Of a stretch of 64,000 bases of DNA, positions 29,222 to 40,133 are shown one piece after another; position 1 is the first letter of the stretch; the number at the start of each line of letters is the position of its first letter. Source of the DNA: Gracilaria gracilis (Eukaryota; Rhodophyta; Florideophyceae; Gracilariales; Gracilariaceae); the NCBI GenBank assembly GCA_030374805.1, contig JARGSG010000083.1:62001-126000 (forward strand), read 5' to 3'. The notes under the pieces were generated by a model. That model had not been told where the DNA came from and did not search any database. It was given only the letters and a program-made list of their open reading frames with translations. A program made the position numbers and the translations under genes.

Positions 29222-29771
29222 TTAGAGCACCCCTATCAGTCAAGACATATTTCGAAGCTAAAATGCCAAAAAGCCAAATCCAGATTTGGCTTTTGGCAAG
29301 GCACCCCTATCAGCCAAAAGCCAAACAACGAGAGTACGAGCATCCCCGTAGATACAGCAAGATGCTGTATCTACTCTCCTGCACAACTCTGGCTATGATG
29401 ACCGATACGTCTTCCGACGAAGAGGTAAACATTTTTAGTGACGATGAGCACTGTGCAGTCCGTAGCGAAACAGCAGTGGTCGAAGTACTACAGCAGTCAC
29501 TGAGAACTTCATCAAACCATGGAAGAGTGCCATCTTTGCGTTTGAAGTTGGCGCCAAAATGACTACAGCGCGCGCGACGTGGCCAGTTTTGATTCGTTCT
29601 TCTGTTTGGCTTTCAAGCTAAACTGAAAGCCAAATCTCATCCCTTTTGGCATTTCAAATAGCTTGAAAGCCAAATTTTTTGGCTTTAGCTCGTCTGATAG
29701 GGTTGCAAAAAGCCATGCCAAAGCCATAAATATAGCTTTTTAGCTATTTGGCAAGGCTGATAGGGATGCTC
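29222..29771. mobile_element. MITE-like element in the receptor promoter
   Basis: The ends are inverted: GAGCACCCCTATCAG at the left and, read backwards from the right, GAGCATCCCTATCAGCC. TA flanks both. Internal copies of the same words (near 29300 and 29770-29800) suggest nested or tandem pieces. The interior has GCCAAA/TTTGGC repeats and no coding. The left end lies about 90 bases before the receptor start codon. Confidence 0.65.
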
Positions 29772-31833
29772 TAAGAGCATCCCTATTAGGCTTGCCAAAT
29801 TAGAAGGAGGAAGAAGGGATCACAAACGAGGAAAGCGCTGCGCCCCCGGAGCTGACCAACAGGGAGCCAAAAATAATGTGCGATCTCGAATCTCCCCAAC
29901 GCACCACATCAGGGCGCAGCCAATGAAATTGTTTGCGTGCCACCCAACCAGCACGCGAGGAATTTGTTTGGCCCAACCTCGGAACGCACGTGCGCCTGCC
30001 AATCGTTAGCGTTTGAGGGGTGTGCTCTTGCCAAGTGTCCCTCGCTGCCGGTCGTCTTCGCCACTTGTCACCCACCTGTTTGTCGGCAGTTGCTGGAGCC
30101 TCTGGGATTGTGAATGCTGGTGCGTAACTTTACTTACCAAAAATACACGTAGACACATCCCTCTGACAGCAAGGTTTCATTTGTACAGTTACTTGCTTGT
30201 TTTTATTTTGCAACAATCCGGTGCGAAAGGTTTTCAGTTTTTGAAGATCAATGAAATTTTAAATATTTTGGTTTTGGTTTTCCCTGAGGCTTCCAGAAAC
30301 CGAAGAAAAAAAAGAAGTTTCGTAACAGCCCAAATTCTATATCTCCAATAAAATTGTGTTTTTGAACAATGTTTCGCCGGCAAAAACATAATTTGAAGTA
30401 AACCATACCTAAACAGTGCCGCGTTTTTCGAATTAATTTAGCAAAAATAATACCAAAACGTATGCAAAACTTTGATGTGTAAAATATACAGCTGCTGCAC
30501 AAAAACAGTGTCTAAATATTTGTAGACCAAACTGTTTTCTTCCTTATTTACCAATTCTTTCCAACCCAAAAGTTAAAACCCAAAACCGTAAACCCCCCCA
30601 ATTTCTTGACCAACAAAACCATTTTCTTGTCTTTGGCTTTAATTAAAAAACAAAACGTTGCTTAACACAAAACAATCTATCTTCTCTTTTGAAGTACATT
30701 TATTAATGTTAAAAAGTTATGGAAATGTTTTAATCTCGTAAAAGCCGACATAAGTTTAATGAAATACTTTTATTGTACCTAAATTATTTTAATAGCTCAT
30801 TGGACTTGCAAAAACATTTCATGCATATTTATAGTGCTTCTCCATTCTATCTAGGCTCTATAAAAGTTTGAATCGCTGGAGCCCACAGAAAATGAGATAC
30901 AAAATATTTGTAAAACTTTATTTAGACTATATATAAAACACAAAGCTCTTTTACACTTAAAACGGGTACTACTGTTTATAATGTTTTGATATTTGACTTT
31001 TAATTAATTGGTTGAATTCGTAGATTTTTTCTAAATACAAAAATACCTACAAGTGCATCACACCTAGAAATTGCATTTTGGTTAAATTTTTGGAAGCAAA
31101 ACAGAAACTTTATGGACTCCCAGAAGTAGCAAGTAGAGTAGTTTGTTCTGTGAATGGCTTGGGTTTTCTCGGCACATTGATTTTTAAGAATTAGTTCTGC
31201 TTGAAATAGGAATCAATCAGGTTTGTACACATCTTTTCTATGTTAACATTATAATAGAAGTATGAAGACGTATCTGTATTTTGCACAATGTGAGCACAAT
31301 AATAATGACCATAAGCAACATGAATAATTTTGTTAATGCTAGTAATACAGCATTTTGTTACCTTTATTCTAAGTTTTACTCTTGTCAAGCTATGCAGTTT
31401 AAACAGATTTGGATTTAAAGCTTAATTAAGCATATAGCAATGAATAACCGTACCAATAATATGACTTAGAAACTGCAGTTCAGTGTTGAGGATTACTAGA
31501 TTCAGTGGTCCTCACCTCACTTCATTTACTTATATAGGAGAGGAATGGGAGCAACCCTAAATGGGAAGTACTGTAGATAACGATAAATTGCGCTCTTCTT
31601 CCTCCTTGTTTCGCATATGCAGATCAAGTTCTAAAAAAATACGTAACTTCGCAAATGAACAGGTTTATATTGAGTTGTTTCCTTGTAGACAGTTCCACAT
31701 CGTTGACTGCATTGTACTTCATTTTTATCCTTCTACGCAGCTTCTCCTCTTCTGTTATGTCGGATAATATCCAATCATTTCAAGTATATGCACCGGGAAG
31801 AGGAACCATTCCAATTGGAAGATGTTCTCGTTC
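29772..31833. other. AT-rich intergenic DNA, nothing recognised
   Basis: About 2 kb with many A/T runs, stops in all frames and no motif I can assign. The first bases (29776-29810) repeat the MITE end AGAGCATCCCTATTAGGC. The stretch ends at the AAAAA target of element B. Confidence 0.6.
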
Positions 31834-31838
31834 AAAAA

Positions 31839-32702
31839 TGTGGAGCAACGCCTTTGGCGGGAAAAGCGCAGGCTCACGAAGACGTTCGAAATCTTCCCCT
31901 CGACAGGGCAGCACAGCGAACGGAGCACAGCGAACGGAGCATTCCGGGAATGACACAGCTAAGCCGGGTGTAAATCCGAGGTCAAACCGTCACGACAAGC
32001 GTCGGAGCGTTAGGCTGATTAGTAGTCGGTAGAGATTCACGTGTTCACACGGTCACGAGATGAGTCCTCGAAAGAGAGTAGCACGGCAACGACAAGGTGT
32101 CGGAAACGGGCCACTGAGAACAGGGCAAAAAGGCAAACCCAAAAAGGGGAGAAAGCAAACCACCAGAGTGGGGAAAAGAGAGAGAACAAAGCAAACCCAA
32201 TACAGGGGCGAGTATACGACAATAGGTCGGAACGAGACACACAAATAGTGGTTATACTCTGAGCGCCACAAGGGTGGGTAACTATACGTGAACAACGCGG
32301 TCGTCACTCCACTTGGAGGTGAACAGTCCGCGAAGGCGTGATAGTTAGAGCCAGAAGCCCTTGCTTGGCAAGGGGCAATTTACTTGGGGGAGCGATGCTC
32401 AACCCTTTAAGTACTGAGCTCGGCGCACCACTGACAGTGGGTGCGCCGGGCAAAATAATCTATAAAATATCTGAGTAAATACAGCAATGCTGGGTGCACT
32501 GCCTCCGGCATATCCGTGCTACACGTGTGCTAGTCACACCCGCTAAGCGGCGCCTCGGGCCGTGCAATCCACGTGTACATGTGTGGAAATTACCTCGGCG
32601 AGGCGACACGCTAATAGCGGTGTAGCTCATATATATCTACTAACGTATGATGCGGAAATTATATAAGTACCTCAAATCGCCTCCAAGGAGTGTTGTCCTT
32701 CA
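31839..32702 (-). repeat. 3' LTR of element B
   Basis: 864 bp, starts TGTGGAGCAACG, ends TGTCCTTCA. A 14-bp unit (CACAGCGAACGGAG) is doubled near 31910-31940, which explains the extra length. A strong hairpin lies at 32421-32448. TATATAAG near 32661-32668 points along the plus strand, about 75 bases before the ATG of the opposite-strand ORF. Confidence 0.95.
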
Positions 32703-32716
32703 TATCCCCCTCCTTA
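32703..32716 (-). other. 3' polypurine tract of element B
   Basis: Plus strand TATCCCCCTCCTTA directly beside the 3' LTR, so the minus strand reads TAAGGAGGGGGATA. The same core occurs inside the element at 35968 and 39151. Confidence 0.75.
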
Positions 32717-32737
32717 AGAGTGAGCCACGCCGTCGCG

Positions 32738-34696
32738 ATGGCGAGTCGAACTCCCAACCGTGGGCATAAAAGCGCATCCCCGAAGTCTTCGGATTCCATC
32801 TCGCCTCGCGAAGACCAAGTCACTACCACTTCCAAGTGCAAACCTCGCTCCAGCGACGATCAACCCTGTTCACTACAGTCTTCAACTCGCTCTCGCGGTC
32901 GTACTACCAACCTTCCCGTTCCTCAAGCGCCTCGCGCGATGAGCGGTCAACCTCCGAACTCGGGATACTTCTCCGGATTTCGTTCCGTGCCTCTCCCGCA
33001 AAGCGGCAATGCTTCTGGGGCGTCCCAGGGACTCAACGCCAGCGGCGGGCACATTCTCCCTCCGGGGCAGCAGCCCCATGGTCACGTCATGCAGGAAGTG
33101 CCGTGGCCTTCCTACAATGAGCTCGTCGGGCTGAGCCCTCGCGTTCACGCGCATCTTTTCCGGACTGCTCCGTGGTTTCATCCTACAGCCGTTTTCAACG
33201 AGGAGCTCATCGCGTCCTATGCGGACGGTACTCATCGCCTTCCCGGGGATCTTCCGGCGTTGGTCACCACTTCGTGGGATTGGCGTCGACGGGTTGCCGT
33301 TCCTCCTCATGCAATCGTGCGGCGTTCCGGCGAGTCGCTGGCTTCCGCTCAGGCGGCATTGGTTCGCTTGGGCTATGCGCGGCAGAGCCGGGCGAACTTC
33401 GAGTTCCCAATTCCTGATTCCATCAGCTTTGATCTTCGGTTATACCGTACTCAAGGCGAGATTTCGTACTGCACCCGCTTGGCGGTGGTTGAGACTTACT
33501 CCTGGAGAGGACGTCCTAGTGTACGCCAGGAGGCGGTATGTTGGATTCATCCCATCATCCGGGCGGAGTTCAGGTATCTTCGCCGGGAGTCCCGTTCGCG
33601 GTGGTTACAGAACTTCATCCGCGATGAGCGCCGTGCGCGTTCCCGTTTCGGGTTTCTCGTCCCGTATCAAAACACGGAGATCAATCGAATCCGGCACAAT
33701 CACCGGCTGGACCGTTATGTTCCCATTCCCACTTGGTGGTCCTCAGTGGAGGTGTGTCGCGGGTGCTACGTGGAGTTGCCCCCGGTCCTCTCCTATCTTG
33801 GCTCCTGCCTCATCGAGGATCCGTATTCCGGACTGTGGTCCGTGGTGCTCACCGAGTGGGCTATCCGCACCGCGGCTTACCTCCTATGGGAAGTATATGA
33901 CCAGTATCGACTGTGGTATGTCCCGCCTCGCCTTCGTGCGTGCATCCGAGGAATCTCGTTGCGGGTCCCTCTGGGAGGTGAAAACAATGCCGAAGAAGTT
34001 CGTGGACTCCTCGACGTAATCGACCGAGTTGATTGGGCCAGCGTGCCCTTCGCTCAGAGCGGCCGCGGTCACGAGGACGGCGGTTTCGACCGGTCTCCGG
34101 GACGACGCACGCCATTGGCGAGAGACTTCATCTTTTTCAATCCCTGGGAGGTGCAAGAGATCACCGCAGCTCAAGCGGCAGCTCTCCGGATGGCTCCGAG
34201 GTATATCCCTTACGGGCATCCCGTTGGCTTCGTCGATGCTGACGATTTTTACCACGCCTACGGCGGTGATGACGACCAAATTATGGACGACGAACCCGAG
34301 ATGGGGTATGATGACGACGTAGTCGAAGAGGTTCCTTCCGCCAACGCGGTTGAGCCGACCTCCAATGACACGGCAGCGCCGGGAATGGCGACGGCTGAGC
34401 CGGTGAATCCACCGGCGCCCGAACCTTCGTCGGTAGGTGCAGTGGTGGCTTCCCTTCCGGACGAACCAGAGGTGATCGAGGTGCCTGCCGTCCTCCTCTC
34501 TGGGGGTGGAACCGGTGAGGCGGCTGTGATCGCTCAGTTCCTCCGAGGAGTTGGGCTTTCCGCCACTGTCGCGAGCGGGGACGTCGCCGCAATGCGGGAC
34601 GCGTTGGCTGCACGCCTTACTGGCGGATCCAATCCCAGCAATGGGGGTACTGGTGAGGGCGCTCCAGGCCACTCCAACCAAGGGTCGGGGGCTTAG
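32738..34696 (+). CDS. Accessory opposite-strand ORF of element B, unknown function
   Basis: 652 codons from the first in-frame ATG at 32738; the open frame reaches back into the LTR (32690). It is clearly homologous to the opposite-strand ORF of element A over the core: SWDW, ESLASA, LGYAR, RTQGEISY, IRAEFRYLRRESRS, RSRFGFLVPYQNTEI, CRGCYVELPP, GLWSVVLTEWAIR, LLWEVYDQYRLWYVP, FDRSPGR, FNPWEV, IPYGHPVGFVDADD, and a C-terminal AVIAQFLRGVGLS. Both ends are low complexity. Many substitutions separate it from A, yet there is no stop or frame change. The large sequence distance with a retained frame argues for selection on the protein. No known family recognised. Confidence 0.82.
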   Translation: MASRTPNRGHKSASPKSSDSISPREDQVTTTSKCKPRSSDDQPCSLQSSTRSRGRTTNLPVPQAPRAMSGQPPNSGYFSGFRSVPLPQSGNASGASQGLNASGGHILPPGQQPHGHVMQEVPWPSYNELVGLSPRVHAHLFRTAPWFHPTAVFNEELIASYADGTHRLPGDLPALVTTSWDWRRRVAVPPHAIVRRSGESLASAQAALVRLGYARQSRANFEFPIPDSISFDLRLYRTQGEISYCTRLAVVETYSWRGRPSVRQEAVCWIHPIIRAEFRYLRRESRSRWLQNFIRDERRARSRFGFLVPYQNTEINRIRHNHRLDRYVPIPTWWSSVEVCRGCYVELPPVLSYLGSCLIEDPYSGLWSVVLTEWAIRTAAYLLWEVYDQYRLWYVPPRLRACIRGISLRVPLGGENNAEEVRGLLDVIDRVDWASVPFAQSGRGHEDGGFDRSPGRRTPLARDFIFFNPWEVQEITAAQAAALRMAPRYIPYGHPVGFVDADDFYHAYGGDDDQIMDDEPEMGYDDDVVEEVPSANAVEPTSNDTAAPGMATAEPVNPPAPEPSSVGAVVASLPDEPEVIEVPAVLLSGGGTGEAAVIAQFLRGVGLSATVASGDVAAMRDALAARLTGGSNPSNGGTGEGAPGHSNQGSGA

Positions 34697-34870
34697 TCCA
34701 TCTTCCACCTGATTCCCGCTATGCGGTGTTGTTGTAGGATATAGCCTCGATGGCCATTAAACCTACTTCCATCTATGACGTATATTTTTCCTTTCCTAAG
34801 TGCCAGTTTCGTCTTCTCCCACTTCTCAACTTCCTTCTAGATGAGCTAGCTTCTTCCCCTTCGGGGCGTG

Positions 34871-35443
34871 TTATCCCACTTGGGCGTTGACAATTGTCGC
34901 CGGGAGACCCGTGAGAGTACGCCGATGGTACTGCACCACTTTTGATCGTGGGAGATGCTCGATTGGCTCATCCGAGTCAGCCTCGGGTCCGTAGCCGTAC
35001 CAACGTACGAGATACTGTATGTACCCCAACGGGTGATATGAGTGTTCCACTATGTGGTCGACTACGAACTCCTGTCGGAAGACTTCCCGGCCTTGCCGTG
35101 TGACTACGACATCCTGCTTCGGAGAGCTCTCCGGCGGCTTCATCGTGTGTGGCACTGCGTCGGTGCTCCGGTTAGACCGTGGTGTGTCCAACAAGGTTGG
35201 TGGAACTGTCTCTTCGCGGTGTGGTCCCCTACTTGGGTCGGTGGTCACGCGTCTCGCGGTGTCGGTGTTCCCGTTTTCTGGTTCCCTTAGAGTTCCTTCT
35301 CCCGCGGGAGTCCCAGGTGGGCGTACCGCAAGTTTGCGTGGTAGCAACCGTTTCGACGGAGTTGTGTGTGGCGTCGAACGCGCTCGCGTCAACGGTAACC
35401 TTGATTGAACCGGCCTCGCCGTGGTAGTACGTGACGTTGTCAA
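34871..35443 (-). pseudogene. Element B pol, chromodomain end
   Basis: 190 codons ending the pol region. Basic and Thr/Pro-rich linker, then the chromodomain QEFVVDHIVEHS, YLVRWYGYGPEADSDEPIEHL and SKVVQYHRR, as in element A. It is in another frame than the linker segment upstream and is cut from it by a TGA at 35454 and a frame change. Confidence 0.82.
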
Positions 35444-35453
35444 CGGGTGGCCT

Positions 35454-35885
35454 TCATTGGTCTGCGCCGTGGCGTGTTCCGCCTCCGTGGCGCACGGGAG
35501 GTGTCAGCTCGGTTTGTCGACGTGGTTCGCTCGCTGAGCTGATCTCCCTTACAGGTGTAGTCCGTGTCCTACGGTTGGGACTTCCCTGCTGGGCATTTAG
35601 CGACGTGTCCACGGTGGGGCCCGCCTCAGGCGTGTTGGGCGACTTAGTCTCCGACGACTCTTCTCCGCCTTGGACGTGCGAGCTCAACGGCGCCTTAGGC
35701 GGTATTTCCACTCCGTTATGCGACGTAGTCACTCCAGGCGCGCTATGCGGCGTAGGCAACGGCTTCGCCGGTAACGACTGAGTCTCCTCGGTCCTGTCCC
35801 GCACGGCGGTAGTGTCTGGTGACGATTCCGCTTCAGCATTGATGCGCGGCGACCTTTACAAGACGCCGGACTCCCGAGAGGGTTT
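35454..35885 (-). pseudogene. Element B pol, decayed linker
   Basis: Same frame as the integrase upstream but holding three stops: the one ending the integrase frame at 35886, one more near 35850, and TGA at 35454. Composition is Ser/Thr/Pro/Glu-rich like the intact linker of element A. No fold expected. Confidence 0.65.
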
Positions 35886-37743
35886 TTATTGCGCATTAGC
35901 GGTGTCACTCTTCCGTGCTACACGGTGTTCCTCACGCGACAGCGCGGAAGCATGACGATTAACGAGTCCCTCCCCCTTCTTAGATGGAGCGACATGGGGA
36001 GTGGGTGTCAACGCGCCAAGGCGGCGAATAATTACGCCAGGCGGCGGGGCTTCAGGCAGCGAAGCGCCAGGGCGCGTAGAGTCCGATAACATCGGCAAAT
36101 CCGAGAGTCCCCTACTTGGGTGTGGTACCTCCCTAGGGCGGTTGATCGGGGGTGGGTCCGGTGTGTCCGTAGTGTTCGTTTCCGCTTCTGCGGTAGAATG
36201 TCCACTTGATGGGTCGTTTCCCGCGGGCGGGGGTGCAAAAACCACGCGATCGCGGGAAATGCGTTCGTGTTGCTGACCCATCTCCACTACGACAGTGTCG
36301 GATTCGACAGCAATTGCTTTGAAAGGACCGTCGGCGACGGGTGAGAGCTTGTGGCGTTTCTCCTTGCCTGGGTTCCAATACTTCTTACGGATGAATACAT
36401 AGCCCCCTTCTTTAAGGGCGGGTGGTCTTCGAGGGGCTCGCTGAGCGAGATCACGCTTATACGCGGCTTGTGACCGGGCCATTGACCGTTGTGCTGCTGG
36501 GACCAGCTTGGTAAGCCATGTCTTCCAGGTTTCCCTGTATTCCTTCGTCGAAGGAAATTGATCCAGCGTTGGCTGTGCTTCGAGCGCCACGGGCGGTGGG
36601 GTGCGAGACAGAACCAATTCAAATGGAGTTAATCCCGTAGTACGGTGTACCTGAGTGTTGTATGCGAATGTCAGCGCATCGGTGAACAGGTCCCACGTGG
36701 TGGGGTGATCGGCTACGTATGAACGGAGTGCTGCTAACAGCAGCGTCCGGTTAAACCGTTCAGCCTGCCCATTATACTGGGGGCGGTAGGTTGTCGTGAA
36801 GAGATTCTTGACATCCAGAATTCTGCATACATCCCCGAAGAACCGGGAGGCAAACTGTTTCCCGTTGTCGGAGAGTAGATTCACCGGTGGACCGTAGACG
36901 AATGCCCAATGGGTGACGAATGCTTGCGCCACCGTCAATGACGTGATTCTCCGTAAGGGAACGGTACGAACGAGCTTCGAGAAACGATCCGTGATCACGA
37001 AAAAAAATTTGTTACGCCGCTTAGTAGCGAGGAACGGTCCCAAAATATCGATGGCTACGAATTCCAGGGGCGCCCTTGCGGGGAAGAGCTTCAACTTCGT
37101 CGCGTGGCGGCGAAGCTTGACGCGATTCCGAGCACACTCGGGGCAGAATCGCACAGTTGCGTAGCAATCCACAGCCATTGCTGGCCAGTAGAATTTCCTT
37201 CGCAATTTAAGGTACAGTTTCCGTCCTCCGACGTGACCACTAAGTTTGGCATAGTGTGATAAGTGTAACACTTGAGATTGTAGGGCGTGTGGCACCACTA
37301 TTTGTGGGTTTCCAGTTACCGTGCGAACGAGGTATCCAATATCATTCACCCGAAAGGGGAAATCAGCTCCTCCATTGAGTTGCGCCCGAATCTTCGTGCA
37401 GTAGGGATCGCTGAACTGTTCCCTAACCATCTCCTCCGTTGTGACGGGTACGAAGTTCCCTGGTAGGGGGTTCGCACTTTCGCTGACAGCGAGTAGGGCG
37501 TCCAGTTCCTGGTCAAAATCCAGTTCGTCTGGCCATTCCTCTTCGGTATCCTCCAGTTCACCTGCGGTGTAGTCGTCAACTGCAAAGCAGGGTATTTCCT
37601 CGTCATCGACGGCTAACGCTTCCCCTGTGGTGGGTAGGCGAGAAAGGGCGTCGGCTTGTGTATTGTTGGCGCCCTTCTTGTAGGTGACGTCGAAGTCGAA
37701 CTCTGCGAGACGCAGTCTCCAACGCATTAAGCGGCCTGAAGGC
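35886..37743 (-). pseudogene. Element B pol, RNase H end and integrase
   Basis: 613 open codons after a TAG at the RNase H end (LLSI, stop, EPSGRLMRWRLRL; element A has Ala at this site). RNase H tail NTQADALSRLP. Integrase: zinc-binding H..H and CPECARN, core FVAIDILGPF, LLSDNGKQFA and NGQAERFNRTL with the three acidic residues. The C-terminal part has EGGYVFIRKKYWNPGKE and KLSPVADGPFK, joined here in frame, unlike in element A. The first part of the disordered linker follows. Confidence 0.88.
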
Positions 37744-37745
37744 TC

Positions 37746-40133
37746 CTATATGGAGAGTAGCCATCTCAATGATGAGTGATCCGTGTAAACGGTGAAATGG
37801 GCACCCATGAGGTAGGGGCGTAGTGTGCATGATGGCCACACTACTGCAAGACATTCCTTCTCCGAGACGGAGTAATTCTTCTCATGCACGTTCAACGAAC
37901 GGGACCAGTACCCAATTGGCTTGCGTTCCCCCTCTGGGGTGGTTTGAAATAAGGCGCAGCCTACCTGGTAGTCACTAGAGTCCGTGTCCACTGTATATGA
38001 AAGTCCTGGTTTCGGTAGTGACAATACTGGTGCCGTGGTTACAGCCTCCTTGAGAGAGTTAAAGGCTTCCGTCTGAGTAGACGTGAATGGGTCCAACTTA
38101 GGCGGTTGACCCTTCCGCAGGAGCGCGTTGAGAGGTGCCGCAATGTCCGCGAAGTTGGGAATAAACCGTCTATAGACGTTGACTAATCCTAGAAAGGATC
38201 TCAGTTCGGTCTGGGTAGTCGGTTCAGTGGCCTGTTTCAGCGACTTCACACGAGCTTCCTCGATCATGACACGTCCTGGACGGATTATGTGACCCAGATA
38301 CTTGACTGTATCCGTGAAAAATTCGCATTTCCTCAGCTTGAGTGTCACTCCGGCGTCCCGTAACGTGGCCATTATGTCTCTCACATGCGTGAGGTGATCA
38401 TCCAGATTATCTGAGAATACAATGACGTCGTCAAGGTAGACGAAACAAGTACGCCACTTGAAGCGGGCCAGTAGGATATCAATAGTACGCTGAAAAGTAG
38501 CGGGAGCATTGGTTAAACCAAAGGGCATCCGTTTAAAACGGTAGAGGCCAGAGTGGCAGACAAACGCTGTCTTGTCCTGATCCTCCTTTCTCACTGGAAC
38601 CTGCCAGTATCCCCAGTTAGCATCCAATGCCGTGAATACGGTAGCATTTCCGAGAGAATCGATGTATTCATCCATACGTGGAATAGGGTACACGTCCTTG
38701 ACGGTAAGAGCGTTTAGACGACGATAATCGATACAGAAGCGCCTGGAACCATCCGGTTTCGGAGCCAGTACCACTGGTGATGCCCACGGTGAATGTGCCG
38801 GTTCTATAACTCCTGCACGGAGCATCTTGTCCACCTGAAATTGCTCTTCTTCTCTGGCCTTGGGCCCCGCCCTGTACGGATGTTGGGCTACTGGCCGAGA
38901 GTTGGGAAGGAGATCAATCCGGTGTTCCGTGGTATTTATCTCTCCGAGAGAACCATCCCACATTGTGGTGAATTCACGAAGCATATCGCGCAGTCGTTTG
39001 CGGTGTGTCTCTGGAACATGTCCGAGGTCGAGTTCTTCCAATTCCCTCACTGGGTCCAATTGGTCGTAACTTGTCGGAACGCGTGTCTTCTCTCTCTTAA
39101 CAGGCTGCTGACCCGAGAGACGCGGCGACGGAGACGAATGAGATTCAGACTCCTCCCCCTCCTTAGAGTGAACGATTCCGAGCACATCGGCAGCAGTCAT
39201 CTTCGTCGGTACCAACGCAGTTGGATGCGGCATGACCGAGCCAATCACTTGGTTTTTCACCAGATACTGGGTTGTTTTGCCTAGATTGGCTATCAACACG
39301 TAAAACGGATTATTCGGTTCCACCTGGACCACTCCATTAGCAGTGGCAAGAGAGTATTTATCATACAACGACGGCAATGGCTGGACGATTCGTAAACCGT
39401 GTTGACGGGAATTCACCTGTACCCAGACTTGAGACTCTGGAGGCACGCGTGTCGCGGAGGCAACGCGAAGCTTCGTAGATTCCCGAGAACTCGGTGGTGC
39501 TTCCTGCGCCACAGGTAGAGGTACGTGCTTCTTGGAGGCATGCCTCAAAGGACGACGAACAATCGGCATGGACGAACCATCTTCCATTTCAACACGCCTC
39601 TGGCGGGGCCTAATGGCATCGACAAAGCGGTCGCAAAAGTCACAACCCAAAATGACTGGGGCGGCTAGTGGCCGACAAACGACAAAGTCGAGCTTCACCA
39701 CGCATGAGCCCAAGCGGATTACCAACTCGATGTATCCTACCGTTGACAACGGGTTGTTATTCGCGTCAGCGACGTCAGGAATGTCGCCACGGCGAATGTG
39801 TGACCGCAAAGCGGGTGGCAATGCTGTCTCAACAATGAAGTTCGGACCTGCGCCTGTATCTAATACAGTGAGATAACGCACCATAAACTGGGGTGAAAGG
39901 CCAAGGTCGGCATAGACCTTGTAATTGCGTTTGGCCATCACCATAACTCTATCCGGGAACCGGTTATTTCTTACCCGTATCCACGGTCGACGAAGAACAC
40001 CAAGGTGTTCTGAGTTCACGTCTTCGACGGCCTGTTTCCTCGAGAGGATTCGGACCTGGGAGCGAGGCGGGGACGCCTCGGGCGCCTTCAGCCTCAACTC
40101 TGAGGGCGCCTCTCCAAGAGAGGAGACTCCCAC
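37746..40133 (-). CDS. Element B pol, protease, reverse transcriptase and RNase H
   Basis: About 795 codons. The pol frame is -1 relative to gag and has no ATG at its head (GTG at 40133), which fits frameshift expression. Protease: VLDTGAGPNF (Asp92-Thr-Gly) and VILGCDFCDRF. Reverse transcriptase: RFCIDYRRLN, WGYWQVPV, PFGLTNAPATFQ and FVYLDDVIVFSD. Connection and RNase H: LRSFLGLVNVYRRF, YTVDTDSSDYQVG and EKECLAVVW. It ends in a TAG at 37746, inside RNase H. All catalytic residues of PR and RT are present. Confidence 0.9.
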   Translation of the reverse strand: MGVSSLGEAPSELRLKAPEASPPRSQVRILSRKQAVEDVNSEHLGVLRRPWIRVRNNRFPDRVMVMAKRNYKVYADLGLSPQFMVRYLTVLDTGAGPNFIVETALPPALRSHIRRGDIPDVADANNNPLSTVGYIELVIRLGSCVVKLDFVVCRPLAAPVILGCDFCDRFVDAIRPRQRRVEMEDGSSMPIVRRPLRHASKKHVPLPVAQEAPPSSRESTKLRVASATRVPPESQVWVQVNSRQHGLRIVQPLPSLYDKYSLATANGVVQVEPNNPFYVLIANLGKTTQYLVKNQVIGSVMPHPTALVPTKMTAADVLGIVHSKEGEESESHSSPSPRLSGQQPVKREKTRVPTSYDQLDPVRELEELDLGHVPETHRKRLRDMLREFTTMWDGSLGEINTTEHRIDLLPNSRPVAQHPYRAGPKAREEEQFQVDKMLRAGVIEPAHSPWASPVVLAPKPDGSRRFCIDYRRLNALTVKDVYPIPRMDEYIDSLGNATVFTALDANWGYWQVPVRKEDQDKTAFVCHSGLYRFKRMPFGLTNAPATFQRTIDILLARFKWRTCFVYLDDVIVFSDNLDDHLTHVRDIMATLRDAGVTLKLRKCEFFTDTVKYLGHIIRPGRVMIEEARVKSLKQATEPTTQTELRSFLGLVNVYRRFIPNFADIAAPLNALLRKGQPPKLDPFTSTQTEAFNSLKEAVTTAPVLSLPKPGLSYTVDTDSSDYQVGCALFQTTPEGERKPIGYWSRSLNVHEKNYSVSEKECLAVVWPSCTLRPYLMGAHFTVYTDHSSLRWLLSI

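Noticed and set aside
32041-32307. Small frames repeated at 42609-42875
   Set aside because: They lie in the LTRs of element B and recur only because the LTRs are duplicated.
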